DNA from: Caenorhabditis elegans
Taxonomy: Eukaryota; Nematoda; Chromadorea; Rhabditida; Rhabditidae
Assembly: GCF_000002985.6 (NCBI RefSeq)
Contig: NC_003284.9
Location: 17,236,001-17,300,000, forward strand
Direction: 5' to 3'
DNA length: 64,000 bases
Shown piece by piece: positions 39,901-51,590 of this stretch (within the stretch, counting starts at the first letter, position 1; each line of letters begins with the position of its first letter). The position numbers and the translations under genes were made by a program. The notes beneath the pieces were generated by a model. The model made no database searches and was not told where the DNA came from. It worked only from the letters and a program-made list of their open reading frames with translations.

Positions 39901-42900
39901 CTGAACCGACTTATCCATAAAGTACGGTGGGATGCAGTGAGCTCTCAATGATCATCCTGATCGCCAATGTTATGTATTCGAGGCCGAACAAGGAGGCGAA
40001 GACGAGTAGTTTATTATTACATAACTAAGGAATGAATGTTAGTTCATAGAGTTCACGTTGTACGATCTTCTTAGCCACGTCGTGGGTCAATACACGTTGA
40101 TACCCAACACTTACAGTGTTTAAACATTTATCTTTGAAACATAAGAAAATCATAAAATTCGGAGAGCAATATTTGTTTAGACCGACCACTTCCAGAAAAG
40201 TAACAAAAATTGAAATATTTCCAATTATCGAAAAATCATATGAAATGTAGAATTTTTTTGCAGTTTTTAATTAGGATACATATTTGTGCATCGTGTTGCC
40301 ATACAAATGCAAATGTTAAAACAATTTCCCAGGTAGTATCGTCGCGATAATATTCGGAAATCAAGTTTGCTTTTCATAGAATAAATACTACTCAAACAGG
40401 AGTAGAATTAATAGTGTTTTTGATAATAAAAATGAAATGCTGTAAAAATTATTTTTAGATATCTCACCACTGCCTCGCTTGCCAACTGAACCTTCAACAA
40501 GCATCCACGATTCCAACGATGATGATGGTAAGAAAACAAATAATTAAAGGAAGCAAAGTTTTTTTTTCAGATGTCGCGTCATCAAGTACAGGAACAGAAC
40601 AACTGGAGACTCCCGGAAACGAGAAAGGTAAGAAAAGTTGAATAAATAATTTCTGTTCAAAGTGGGACCAGATGGCATGAAAAAGAAACAAACATAAACC
40701 TGAAATATCAAACTCCGAATCGAAATCTCTTTTTTTTTTGAGAATTAAAATACAAACCGATGAAAGTTTATTTCAGATCACGCCTCCATCAATCAGAAAA
40801 CCAGTCAGCAGGCCTCCGCAAACCGAACAAAAATTGAGATCAGTGTTATCAAGGGAGAGCTGATTTCTCCGGAAAGGAACGGAAACTATAAAGGTAAAAA
40901 AAGTTGATTCAAATTTTTCAAAAATCAATTTTATTAAAAGAAATCACAAAAAGAAGCAAAAAATCTATACTGGGTTTTCAGCCACAAAACCAAACCCAAA
41001 ACAGAGTACATATGTTTCGAGTGTTTTCCATTATAAAGCAGCGTCAGAGAAAATTTCGCTTATTATTTTAAATTGAAATAAAAATCTATTAAATACATAA
41101 CATATTTTCAGATGTCGTGCCATCAAGTAATGGAAGCCAACAACTGGATATTTCCGAAAATGTGGAAGGTAATAAAAGTTGAATAAAAAACTTCAAAATT
41201 AAAAGTGTGATCAGAGTACTATAAAAAAACAAAAATTTAAAATTGGAATTTCAACCACTGAATCAAAACCTGCTATTTATAACAGTTCTCTGAAAAATGA
41301 AAAAAAAATGAAAAATTATTTTCCGATGTAGCCACAGTAAATGCCACAGCAATCCAAATTGGAAACGTTCGGAAATGGCAGAAAATAGGAAAACAGTATT
41401 ATCATGTCCACAATTTGTGCAAAGAAGTAGAAAGCTGAAAATTAATATTGAATTTTTAACCATCAACCCATATTGGTCTTACATATATTTGTAATATTTC
41501 GATCAATTTTTATTAGAGACTAGTGTCGGTGAAGAAACGTTTTTTCTTGAAAATTGTAATAAAAACCGATAAATGTTATTTTCTTTTCAGGGGAGAGCTG
41601 ATTTCTCCAGCCCGGAACGGAAATTATGAAGGTAAGTAAAGTTGATTCAAACTTTTAAAATTCAAAGTATGAATAGAAATAATGAAAAAGAAACAAAAAT
41701 CAATACTGAAATTTTAACCACAAAACCAAAATCTAAATACAATATGCTTTGAGTGTTTTCCATTATAAAGCAGCGTTAGTGAAAATTTATCTCATTCCTA
41801 TAAAATAAAAAATCGATTAAATCAATAAAATATTTTCAGATGTCGTGCCACCAAGTCAAAGAAGCCAAGAACCTGCCATTTTCGGAAATGATGAAGGTAA
41901 GAATTACTGTCAGAATTATTCAAAATTTGAAGTGTGACTGACTGAGAATAAAATATATTCAATTCGAAATTTCAAACAACGTAGTAAAAATCCATACATT
42001 TTGATATTTTTAATATTTCATATTGAAGTAGGGAAATTGTTTCAAAAGATGCCCACAACGACCAAAATTATATTTATTGAAAAACGAACAATTTTTTAAA
42101 TTTTTTTACATGATTTTTTGAAAGCTGAAAAAATCTCAATTCTTGCCAATTTTTTGGAAGTCGTCGATCAAAGAAAATTTAATTCGATTTTTATGATCTA
42201 CTTATCTTTCAAATATTAATATTCAAACAATGTAAAAGTTCGAATATGCGAGAGTGATATAGTTTTCTCAAAAACTGACAAAAACTCAGTAATTGCTACA
42301 TTCTGAAACAAAAAAAATTCCAAATCGAATAAAAAAAATGTTTACTAAGAAATTCGGTTATTTTGGCACTATCGCAGTGGTTTAAAATGTTTCTTTACTG
42401 GCGCTTAAAAAGTTTTTAAACGAGCTTTGGCAATTTTAACGAGATTTTGACAATTTTAACGAGATTTTGACAATTTTAACGAGATTTCGGCAATTTTTCG
42501 CAATCGGCAATTTCGGTAATTGTTCGCCGGATAGCAATTACCGCGTGCCTCTGTTGGATACCATTTTTCCAAAAAACAGTTTAGAATAAAATTGTTTTAA
42601 ATCTCGCCTCTGTGTCCGTTAATCGAACAAATTGGAGCAGCAGAACAATCAAAAGAGAGATTATCTCTCCGTCCAGGAACAACGAGATGTTCGATTATGA
42701 GAATGGTGAGAAAAAAAAATCGTCAAAAATTGAATAAAGAACACAAACTCAGTTTTGAATGTTCAGCCACATAATCAATCTCAATCTTTATACTTGTTAA
42801 AAAGCAGCACCTGAAAGCATTTTATTATTATATCGGTACTTATGGGTTTCGATCCCCCAAAATGTTGTAATTTTCTACAATTTCATTTTCCACCTTTCAA

Positions 42901-44038
42901 ATTAAATTCTTACCAAGAAATTGTAGCTAAAACATAGTTCAGAATACATTATTAAGTTTTCAAACAAAATTCCGGAGGCTACAAAATTTCTTCAAAATTT
43001 CAAAATGTTTAAGATTATTTTTTGGAATAGGTTGAGCATTTAATGTGTTTAATTTAGTGTGACGTTTACACCCGCGACAATGCCCATTCAGCTCCCAATC
43101 AAATACCGCTACTTAAATTCACATCCAAGTGCCTTCCGACCAAAACGTCATAAAGATTGGAGATGATGGCTAAATTGTAGACGTACCAACTATGCTGCTA
43201 TGCACTTGGCACATTGCCAATGCTACTTGCAGGCAGAAGATGGCATTACATCTCCTCCATTTTGAGGGGAACAAAACCCATCAGTACCATTATTTCCTTT
43301 AAAAAATCATGTATGAAACTATGAAAATACAATGAAAAACTATATATATATGCATATATATATATATATATAATTTTCAGATTTTGCATCAACCAGTCAG
43401 CAAGACGATGCCCAAGAGCAAGTCTTCACCAGCCATAAAAATGTTGAGAAAGGAGCGATCAAGAGGGAGTTAACATCTCCATCAACCAACTGTGCCGATT
43501 CCAGAAATGATGATCGTAAGAATATTTTATAAATAAATTATGACTTTAATTTTTATAATAAATTATAATTATAATAAAGTTATAATAAATAAAAATTGTT
43601 ATAATAATGTTATAATAAATTAATTATAATAAGTAAAGAATAGGTTATTGAGTTTTTAAATTCCAAGGTGAACCCTGCAGTTGTGAAGAAAAAAAAATAG
43701 ACAACTAGAATTCAACAACAAATTTTCGATTACAAAAATTAAAATTCCGTACTGATTTTTTTATATTTCGATTTTTCTAAATAGTTTTGATATCAAGGCA
43801 GACTAGCATCTGATATTGTGAGGGTATTTCCTAGCATTTGAAAATGTTTTTTTTTCAAATTTACTCTTAAACTTTGCGAAACAAAATATTAAATGAAAAA
43901 AAAACTATATGATTATTTGGAAGAAAACAGTAAATACCAAAGACAAATAACTCGAAATGAATTTTTTTGCAATTTTTTAAATTTATTTCAGGGTGGATCA
44001 GAAGATCACTGAGATCCTCATCACGTGCACCCAAGTAA
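36934..44038 (+). CDS. multi-exon gene with duplicated helical domain and repeated exons, unknown
   Basis: In-phase exons: 36934-36961, 37006-37131, 37201-37365, 37513-37721, 38449-38497, 38543-38653, 38921-39286, 40459-40527, 40571-40627, 40777-40893, 41112-41168, 41840-41896, 43381-43515 and 43992-44038; about 530 residues. Exons 2-3 (VIALVRTNTLLDDQLRQLIK) and 6-7 (LVKLVECSSFTNDQLIYTLR) code two related helical domains. The C-terminal half is an array of duplicated exons, nearly all phase 1: a 57-base type (DVASSSTG..., DVVPSSNG..., DVVPPSQR...) and a type with IKGELISP or IKRELTSP, matching the SUMO consensus (hydrophobic-K-x-E). Two exon copies, at 41591 and 42601, look decayed and are skipped here. 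An in-frame TAA (44036) precedes an acidic tail open to 44203. I do not recognise the family; a nuclear regulator is possible. Confidence 0.6.
39377..39520 (-). repeat. LTR (3' LTR of the minus-strand element)
   Basis: 144 bp, differing from the other LTR by a few bases, including AAG in GAATAAGTTAG. Confidence 0.85.
39968..40109 (-). repeat. LTR (5' LTR of the minus-strand element)
   Basis: 142 bp, direct copy of 39377-39520. Confidence 0.85.
42428..42500 (+). repeat. 20-bp tandem repeat, three copies
   Basis: The unit is about CAATTTTAACGAGATTTTGA, in an intron of the gene at 36934; period 20 bp. Confidence 0.85.
43087..43268 (+). pseudogene. coding-like fragment with one TGA, inside an intron
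   Basis: From an ATG the frame reads MPIQLPIKYRYLNSHPSAF, then KRHKDWR, a TGA, WLNCRRTNYAAMHLAHCQC and ends ITSPPF with a stop. The composition differs from the AT-rich intron around it, and Cys/His are clustered. It may be a fragment of another gene or an alternative exon; I do not recognise it. Confidence 0.35.
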
Positions 44039-44284
44039 ATTAAAGTGGAGGTTTTTTCTGATACATCTGAGGAATCTGAGGAGGACGAGGACGACGAATA
44101 TGTTCCAAGCGACAACCATTCCTCTGGCTCCGACTCCGACTGCCAGATTGTCAGCAAGAGAAAATATAAGACTCTCAAAAAATCAAATCGCTCGCGGGAA
44201 TAGCCTTGTTCAGTTTCTTATTTTAAATTATATTTAACTTTTTCTGAAAACTGTTTATTTAAATTTTCGCGTATATCATCCTTA
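44039..44284 (+). other. acidic open tail and end of the gene at 36934
   Basis: After the in-frame TAA at 44036-44038 the same frame stays open to TAG at 44201-44203. It codes an acidic stretch (SDTSEESEEDEDDEYVPSDN) and a basic end (KRKYKTLKKSNRSRE). This looks like real protein, so the TAA may be a recent mutation or a read-through stop. Confidence 0.45.
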
Positions 44285-47200
44285 TTGTTTGTGACTCTTT
44301 CTGTACCTCTTCGTGACTCTTTCTGTACTAAGCCTCTTCGTGGCGAAAGGGATCAACAGATAACCACTTCAACAAACTCGATGATTTCGTCACATCGAGA
44401 GTGGCTTGGTTTGGAACCAAGTGCAAATTATCTGGCCAAGAAGTACACCGTCTCACGCAGGCCAGAGGTAGTGTCGAATACTCTCTGTCCGGGCGGCTCT
44501 AGATTGGCTTAGCAGGTCATTATAGAGTATCTAGAGACACAACTTTTGCTCTAAACAGCAACCCATCCTGCCTCAGTCCTCCGCATCCGGCCTCTGCAAA
44601 GGGAAAGACAGTTCCTGGAGCACGTCAGAAGAGGCGATCTAATCTCGGAGTCCAAACCATCTGTCAATCGGACTTGGAAATTAAGAAGCCGCGGGACAAA
44701 ACAAGAAGAACTGACTATCGCGTGTGCACCTTCAACTGCAGGTCCTTGTCTTCGAATGATCGACTTGCTGAGCTGCTAGAAGAGACGAGGCGAATCCAAT
44801 TCGACGTCATCGGATTGTGTGAAACCAAACGAGCAGCCGAAGCACACTTGATACATCAGGACGGTACCGGTGTCTTCTTAGGCAAACAGAATGAAAGTTC
44901 TGTATCCGGAGGGGTCGGCTTCATAGTTCGAAGCACCCTCCTTCCCAAAATCGTAGAAGTACGATTTCTCAGTCACCGCATCGGCTTACTCACCTTCAAA
45001 GTGAGCCGAAAATTCAACTGCACGGTGATTCAAGTCTATGCTCCAACTGCGGACTCAGACCTTGAGGAAATCTGCGACTTCTACGACAGTGTTGAAGACG
45101 TCTTCAAAGAGTGCCGAAGCAAGTATAAACTTGTTATCGGCGACTTCAACGCTCGAATGTGATGCAGACAAAACAACGAAAGGTACATTGGCCCCCATGC
45201 CATGGAACCAAGAAATGATACTGGAGAGCTTCTCGCAACATTTTGTGAAACCAACCGTCTGTGGCACACGAACTCTATGTTCAAAAAGCCTATGCACAAA
45301 CGGTGGACTTTCGTCAGTCCCGACGGGAATCACAGACACGAAATTGACCACATTCTGGCCAATGGAAAGTTTGTCACAGATACCACTGTACTCCCCTCTT
45401 TCACAAATGGTAGCGACCATAGGTTACTCCGCTGTAACCTCCACTTCAACAATTGCCTAGCAAAGTTGGAGCAGGTCAGACGGAGAAAACCTCCGAAAAG
45501 AGTGTTGGACCCGGCGATTGCTTATGCAATCTCAGCGACAGTCACGGTTCAGAGTGATCCTGATTTAGATATCGACTATGATAATCTGATTCAGTCACTA
45601 AAAGAACTCCAAGACCAAGCTATCGTTCGACCGGCCAAACACTCATCCAACAGACTTTCGGAGGAAACCCGAAAACTGCTGAACAAAAGACGTTTTATGG
45701 ATAGAAATGATCCTCAATTCAAATCTATTTCAGACAAATGTCGTGAAGCAGTCCAGAAAGACCATGAAGCTTTTGCCAGTACTCGCCTTCTATCTGCTGC
45801 GAACCAGAAAAAGAGTTTGAAAAGAGTTGCTAGGGACATCAACGAATATAAGTCAGTTATCCCATGCCTCAAATCAACCTCTACTGGTGAAAGAATCACT
45901 TCCAGGGTGAAAATGGAGCAGGAGATTGAGAAGTTCTACACGGAGCTCTTCAAAAGCGCTGTGAGCAACTCTCAAACATCTTCAATACCCGCCATGGCAA
46001 CTCCACCGCCGTTTCTCCCGGAAGAAATTCGTCATGTTCTCCGTTCCTTCCCGAATGGTAAAGCTGCAGGCCAAGACAAAATCAGTGCAGATTTCTTGAA
46101 ATCTTGCCACGATAACGTCATTGACCTGATAACGGATCGATTCAACAGGTACCTCCACAGCAGAAATGTACCAAAACCCTGGAAAACCTCCAAAACCACT
46201 CTCATCTTCAAGAAAGGTGACCGTGAGAATTTGGAAAACTATAGGCCCATCTGCCTACTACCCGTACTCTACAAAGTATTCACTAAGTGTCTGCTGAATA
46301 GAATGCGAAGACCCCTTGATGAGGCTCAACCTGTCGAGCAGGCCGGATTCCGACGATCGTTCTCTACGATCGATCACATCCACTCGCTCCAAAGACTTCT
46401 TGAAGTCGGCAGGGAATACCAGATCCCACTGACACTTGTCTTCATAGATTTCAAGAAGGCATTTGACAGTGTTGAACACCAGGCAATCTGGAAGAGTCTC
46501 GACGAGCAAGGTGCAGATGGAGCCTATATTGATCTACTGAAAGAGTGTTATAAAAATTGTACCACAAATTTTACCCCATTCCACAGGCCAGTCACAGTAC
46601 CAGTGACTAAAGGAGTTCGACAAGGAGATCCCATCTCTCTGAATCTCTTCTCCGCTTGCCTCGAACACGTTTTCTGAAAGCTTTCCTGGATTGAATTGAA
46701 AGGAGAAGCTGAGGATTACGATACGATACCTGGAATGAGAGTGAATGGCAGAAATCTAACGAACCTTAGATTTGCTGACGATATTGTGCTCATCGCCAAT
46801 CATCCGAATACTGCCAGCAAAATGCTCCAAGAACTCGTACAAAAATGCTCTGAAGTTGGTCTCGAGATCAATACTGGGAAGACGAAAGTCTTGCGAAACC
46901 GATTCGCTGACCCCAGTAAAGTCTACTTCGGTAGCCCTTCCCCCACCACCCAGCTCGACGACGTCGACGAGTACATCTACCTCGGCCGTCAAATCAACGC
47001 TCACAACAACTTGATGCCGGAAATCCACCGAAGACGTCGAGCAGCCTGGGCTGCATTCAATGGAATCAAGAACACCACCGTCTCCATCACCGACAAGAAG
47101 ATTCGTGCGAATCTGTTCGACTCAATTGTCCTTCCAGCGCTCACCTACGGTTCAGAAGCCTGGACATTCACCAAAGCTCTATCCGAACGAGTAAGAATCA

Positions 47201-47605
47201 CACATGCCTCCCTAGAAAGACGGCTTGTTGGGATAACACTCACCCAACAACGAGAGCGAGATCTCCATCGAGAAAACATTCGTACGATGTCTCTAGTCAG
47301 GGATCCGCTCAATTTTGTGAAAAAGAGGAAGCTAGGATGGGCTGGACACGTTGCGAGAAGGAAAGACGGAAGATGGACCACGTTGATGACAGAATGGCGC
47401 CCATATGGATGGAAAAGGCCTGTTGGAAGGCCGCCGATGCGATGGACTGATTCGCTGCGAAAGGAGATTACCACTCGTGACGCAGACGGAGAAGTCATCA
47501 CCCCCTGGTCCGCTATAGCCAAGGACCGAAAAGAATGGCTTGCTGTGATCCGCAGGAATACCACGAATTCCTGAAGAACGGATCGTCTAAGTATCCTAAG
47601 TAAGT
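44285..47605 (+). mobile_element. RTE-type non-LTR retrotransposon, nearly full length
   Basis: Endonuclease, reverse transcriptase and a short 3' end ending ACGGATCGTCTAAGTATCC, then TAAGTAAGTAA, follow the RTE layout. A short upstream frame (from about 44285) may be the small first ORF of RTE. The exact 5' end is not visible. Confidence 0.75.
44508..47574 (+). pseudogene. RTE endonuclease/reverse transcriptase with two TGA stops
   Basis: One reading frame stays open from about 44508 to TGA at 47572-47574, except for TGA at 45160 and at 46675. No ATG is seen at its left end. The AP-endonuclease part shows FNCRSLSS, IGLCETKR, YAPTADSD, VIGDFNARM and NGSDHRLL. The RT part shows [46 protein letters not shown] and FADDIVLIA. 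A C-terminal part ends WLAVIRRNTTNS. These enzymes nick DNA and copy the element's RNA at the nick. The two stops fit single base changes at a Gly and an Arg codon, so the copy was lost recently. Confidence 0.85.
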
Positions 47606-48338
47606 AACGTTCTCCACATTGTAAAAACTAAGTTTTTAATTTTAAAACATGAGAGATCATTAAAAATTAGAATACGGAATTATTTTGAACGAAATGGCAT
47701 CGGATGTGCATTGAAATGAAAGAAACACGCAGTATTAATTTAATAAACGTTCACTTTTAACAGGTTATGATTTTAAATCCTGGTTTTAAAGATTATGAAT
47801 TGTATGATTTTCGATTTTATTCAGAAACATACTCTAACGTTAGACTTCATAAGCTCAACTTCAGTAATTCGTTCAATGTCTGGAAAATGGACGAAAAAAG
47901 CGTTATCTATATATTCCGAACTGGAAACTTTTATTTTATAATGAAAAACTCCACTTAAATAATTTTTTGCGTCAAAAATCATTTCATTCTCTCTGAAAAG
48001 ACACTGAAAAACCGACATAATTGTCTTCAAAACTCAAATCTTAATTAAAAAATGCAAGCGCGCCCCAGCGCACACTTTTGAGTTTTATTGGCTACAAATT
48101 CTTGCCCTAGGTCGCTGTGCAACATCAAATATGTGCTAACGCTGCACAGGTCAGCTGCCTATTATCGATTCAGAATAGTCCATTCTCCTTTGTGCGTCAG
48201 AGTCCTCTTCATAGTAGCCGATAATATTACGTCAGTTGCTCTTTTTTTTCTGTCTCCCATTCGCCCTCACTTGTCCACTCCACAATTGCCTTAACCAACC
48301 TTCCCTGTCATTTGGTCTGTACTGCTCATCCTGCTGCA
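47606..48338. other. no gene recognised; upstream of the FBXB pseudogene
   Basis: AT-rich, with a small GC-richer part (48058-48200). Short frames on both strands near 47770-48030 show no family likeness. Part of the right end may be the old promoter of the F-box gene. Confidence 0.35.
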
Positions 48339-49449
48339 ATGAATATTCTACAACTACCTGCAAAAGCTCTCCGGTGTACACTTCAACACTGCCAGCTTCT
48401 GGACATGTAAGTTTTTAAACATTTTTCATCATTTAACTTGAACAATTTTAGATTGAATTTCTCGTTTGTCTCAAAAAAGACGAAAAATCTTGCAAAGTCT
48501 TTGCATCGATTTGTCTTTTTGGTTATAGTGGACATTGATGATTTTGTGGAAATTAAAATTAAACTCACCCAACGCCATGGTCAACTCAAATTCACATTTT
48601 TCTCTAACATGCATCGGAGTCTTCCCGTCGAAGATCCCATGTTTTTTGAGATTCAACTTTTCAATAGTGGAGTGACTCTTGAAAAAATATTTGAAAATTC
48701 AGAACATTTGACAATCGATGAGCATTCCGAGCATGGGAATACGAAAGTATGTTGATCACCTACTGGATGTTTTAAATCGGGCAAAACTCGACGAATTCAC
48801 TATAACCAGAGACAACTATTGCACTCAATCGATTTGCGACGAGTTCAAGGATCTCGACATTTGTTGCTTTATGAATCCCGGAAAAATGTCAGACTCGTTG
48901 TTTCATCAGAAGATTATGAGACAGATTGCAAGTAAAAGCGACAGGATTGATCTCAGTACTCCAGTATTTGAATCCAAAACTCACACAACTCAAGAGTTCT
49001 TGGTTCAAAACTTCGATGTCTTACGAGTGATGTATTTTTATGAGTACAATCTTAATGATATTCTCTCCACAAACAGCATTGTAGTTTTTGGGCAAGTTGT
49101 TATTGGCATAAATCAGTTCAACTTGTTTGTCAGACATTGAATCAACGGATCCAATCCAAGGCTCGAGTACTTTGAAATTAATGTCCCGAGCAGAATGAGC
49201 GTAGAGGATGATCTTTCGGTAATCTTGGACAAGGTGTACTATCATAAACAACCAGATAGTCTTGTAAGAGAGTTTCCACTATCTGTACAAGGATATGACC
49301 AGTTCATCACAAGGTTTAAGAACAGAATGATAAAAGGTGGAGTGGATATCAAAAGAGCGAATGGATCAATAGCAACTTTGAAATGTTGCATTGTTCAGAG
49401 ATTTCTTAAAATTCAAATGTTTATATTTAAAGATGATAATGATACATGA
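48339..49449 (+). pseudogene. FBXB-type F-box gene, broken by a frameshift and a nonsense codon
   Basis: Exon 1 (48339-48406) codes the start of an F-box (MNILQLPAKALRCTLQHCQL). After a 45-bp intron, exon 2 continues ILNFSFVSKKTKNLAKSL, the rest of the F-box. The frame then shifts by one base near 48715-48755. The FBA_2-like C-terminal part reads LLDVLNRAKLDEF, later FNLFVRH, TGA (49138-49140), INGSNPRLEYFEI and GGVDIKRANGSIATL. In relatives the codon at the TGA is usually Trp, so TGG to TGA is likely. F-box proteins of this nematode family serve as substrate adaptors of SCF ubiquitin ligases and turn over quickly in evolution. This copy should be inactive. Confidence 0.75.
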
Positions 49450-50062
49450 AATATGATTTCTCCGTTTTATTTAATAAAATATTGCATTATTGAATTTAAC
49501 ACCCCTACCCGCTAAAAATTCACTTTTTGGCGTTTGTCATAGACCATTAACGGATTTGAATTGTTCGTTTGCTCCATTACACACGAATGGTTTAATTTTT
49601 AAAGCAGGACTTCCGAAAAAAGTTCTAAAACTGTTAAATTAAGATCGACCATATCGATTTTAACATAAAGCATATAGACTTACCATGCTCTCAGATAAAC
49701 TGAACCACGCACAAAACGACTACGAACCACGCAGGAGCCTGCCTGCCCCTATGTGGTTTTTGCGTGTTGCCTGGGTGGTTTGCTGACGACACATGCGTGA
49801 TTTTCAAGCGTGACCTGGGGGTTCATAGCTGCCGGCGTGGCCTGAACTAATAGAGGATGCAAAACTAATTTTCAATGAGTGATTTTAGATGCAAAACTAA
49901 TAGAGGTGCAAAACTAATGAAGGCGCCTCACTAATAGAGGAAATACGGTAAGAGGTTTTTCAAGATGAACAGAGGGTTTAGAGTTTGGAGAGGGAGAGTA
50001 GACGACTGAGCAATATTCGATTATAGGGAGTACATAAGAATTAAACAAACAAGCGTAGAATA
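49450..50062. other. no gene; short repeats
   Basis: Holds ACTAATAGAGG-type repeats (49846-49945, four copies, also seen near 56160 and 56405) and GC-rich stretches around 49700-49850 (GCCTGCCTGCC, GGTTTGCTGACG). Confidence 0.5.
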
Positions 50063-51590
50063 ATAATAATAATAATTTATTACGCTCGCTGGGAGACGTG
50101 AAGGAATACAGATTACAATAGTTATCATTGTTCGCTTGAACTAGAGTTGGTGCAGACGGGCAATCGTTTCCATTCCATTAGAATGCTGTCCTTGTCCTTG
50201 CGTTGTCCTTGCGTAGACTCCCCCATAGTGGCAGAGCGATTCCCGAGTGAAAATAATCACGGAAGGAAAATAATCACGGAATGAAAATAATCACGGAATG
50301 AAAATAATCACGGAATGTGGGGGAACTTGATTTAAAGCTTTTGAGTAGTTGTTTGGATCTCAGAAGAGCAAGAGCTACAGTTCTATTGATATGGGCTGTG
50401 AAGTTTAGAGAGGAGTCAGTAATGAAAGAAAGGTCACGAACGGTAGAAGTTTCACGTGTAAGCTTATTTTGAATTAAGTAGGGATTAACTGGGGTTTTTG
50501 ATCCCAGCCTTAGAAGAGCTGTTTTGGCGTGAGCAAGAGGAAGGGAGTTAAAGATAGACCATTTAACAACAGTGCCAATGCCTTTTTGCAAAAGAATGTG
50601 ATCATTAGAGTACAGCTTAATGTCGTCTGCAAAAGCACCAAAACAAAGTTTGGTGGGTAGGCTGAGTAGAAGATCATTGATAAAGATCATGAAAATACGA
50701 TAGAGTTGGTGCAGGAACGACGCGTTAAAAGCCCGTGTTGAAATTTACTGAAAAGGTGGGCAAAATCAATTTTTATGCGAGTGCAAAATATTCGTTCGAA
50801 TACTCTACAAAAATGATCTGTGATAGAAATGGGGCGGTAGTTGGATGGTTCGGCGAGATTTCCTTTCTTTGGGACCGGGACGACGAAGGCATGGCTCCGT
50901 GCGTTGGGAACAGAAGAAGTCTGGAGAGAATGCTCAAATATTAGAGACAAGGGATAGGCCAAAGTTGTGGCATAATTTTTCATGCTATAATAGTTTGCGT
51001 GATGACTGAAATATCCACATTTGGAGGGCAGTTTCAGCAGAACAGATTCGATAATCCATGGAGGAAATAGATCGAGGGCATTGGAACTATTATGGGCAGG
51101 ATGAGTAGTTGGAGGAAGGGAGGAGCTGCAGGATGAATGGACAATAGCACTGGAAGTACTGAAAATTTCCAGAAAAATAGAAGCAAAGGCAGCGGCTTTA
51201 TCCTTGTCCAAATTGAGGTAGATGCTTTGATGAACGATGGTGGGTAGAGAAGATTTGCTCCGGAGACGAGACGATAACTCCGAGATTGGCAGAGGGGATA
51301 ACAAGGTCGAGAATATTGGATGATGTTTTGTGTATTTGAGTGAGGAAAGAAACATGCTGCGAGAGATCACGACTGATAAAAAAGTAAGAAGATTGATGTG
51401 AGGAGTTTTCAAAAGAATCTCATCTAATAGATGGCAAGTTGAAATCCCCTATTAAGAGGTAAGAGTTCTGAGGGATATACATAAGCGTCAAGATGTGATA
51501 TCAACTTGGAAGTTTCAGGAACAGTGAGATCAGGAGGATGTAGCGCCACTAAAAAGCTATGCATAGGGCTACCTAATTGCAGATTTGTAT
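50063..51590 (-). pseudogene. CR1-like non-LTR retrotransposon, 3' part with RT
   Basis: The 3' end is a TAA-type microsatellite (50063-50083), typical of CR1-like elements. On the minus strand, 50687-51412 codes an RT start (AFVVPVPKKGNLAEPSNYRP, then ISITDHFCRVFERIF) and 50274-50690 codes INDLLLSLPTKLCFGAFADD. The YRP, INDL and FADD motifs mark a reverse transcriptase. Parts between them are missing and the frames differ. Upstream (51412-51590) lies the end of an endonuclease, matching 55400-55700. Confidence 0.7.

Larger units (their letters stand above)
39377..40109 (-). mobile_element. 733-bp non-autonomous LTR retrotransposon (TRIM-like)
   Basis: Two near-identical direct repeats (39377-39520 and 39968-40109) flank 447 bp. 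On the minus strand they start TGTTGGGTATC and end CATAACA. CTTAC flanks both sides (39372-39376, 40110-40114). Next to the right-hand (5') LTR lies a possible primer site TTGGCGATCAGGATG; next to the left (3') LTR lies a purine run AAAGAGGGGAGA. The inside has short frames (RCKPLT, INGRTRVVRRKPQR) that may be scraps of gag-pol. It lies in an intron of the gene at 36934. Confidence 0.85.

Noticed and set aside
39609-39948. Protein genes inside the 733-bp LTR element
   Set aside because: The overlapping short frames show no complete gag, protease, RT or integrase motif; the element is non-autonomous.
41591-41632. Exon with GELISP-like coding in the gene at 36934
   Set aside because: Joining at its only good acceptor puts TGA in frame, so it is treated as a decayed duplicate exon and left out of the CDS.
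45160-46677. Programmed TGA read-through or selenocysteine in the RTE ORF
   Set aside because: Single base changes explain both stops, no recoding signal is seen, and one copy of a retroelement is expected to decay.
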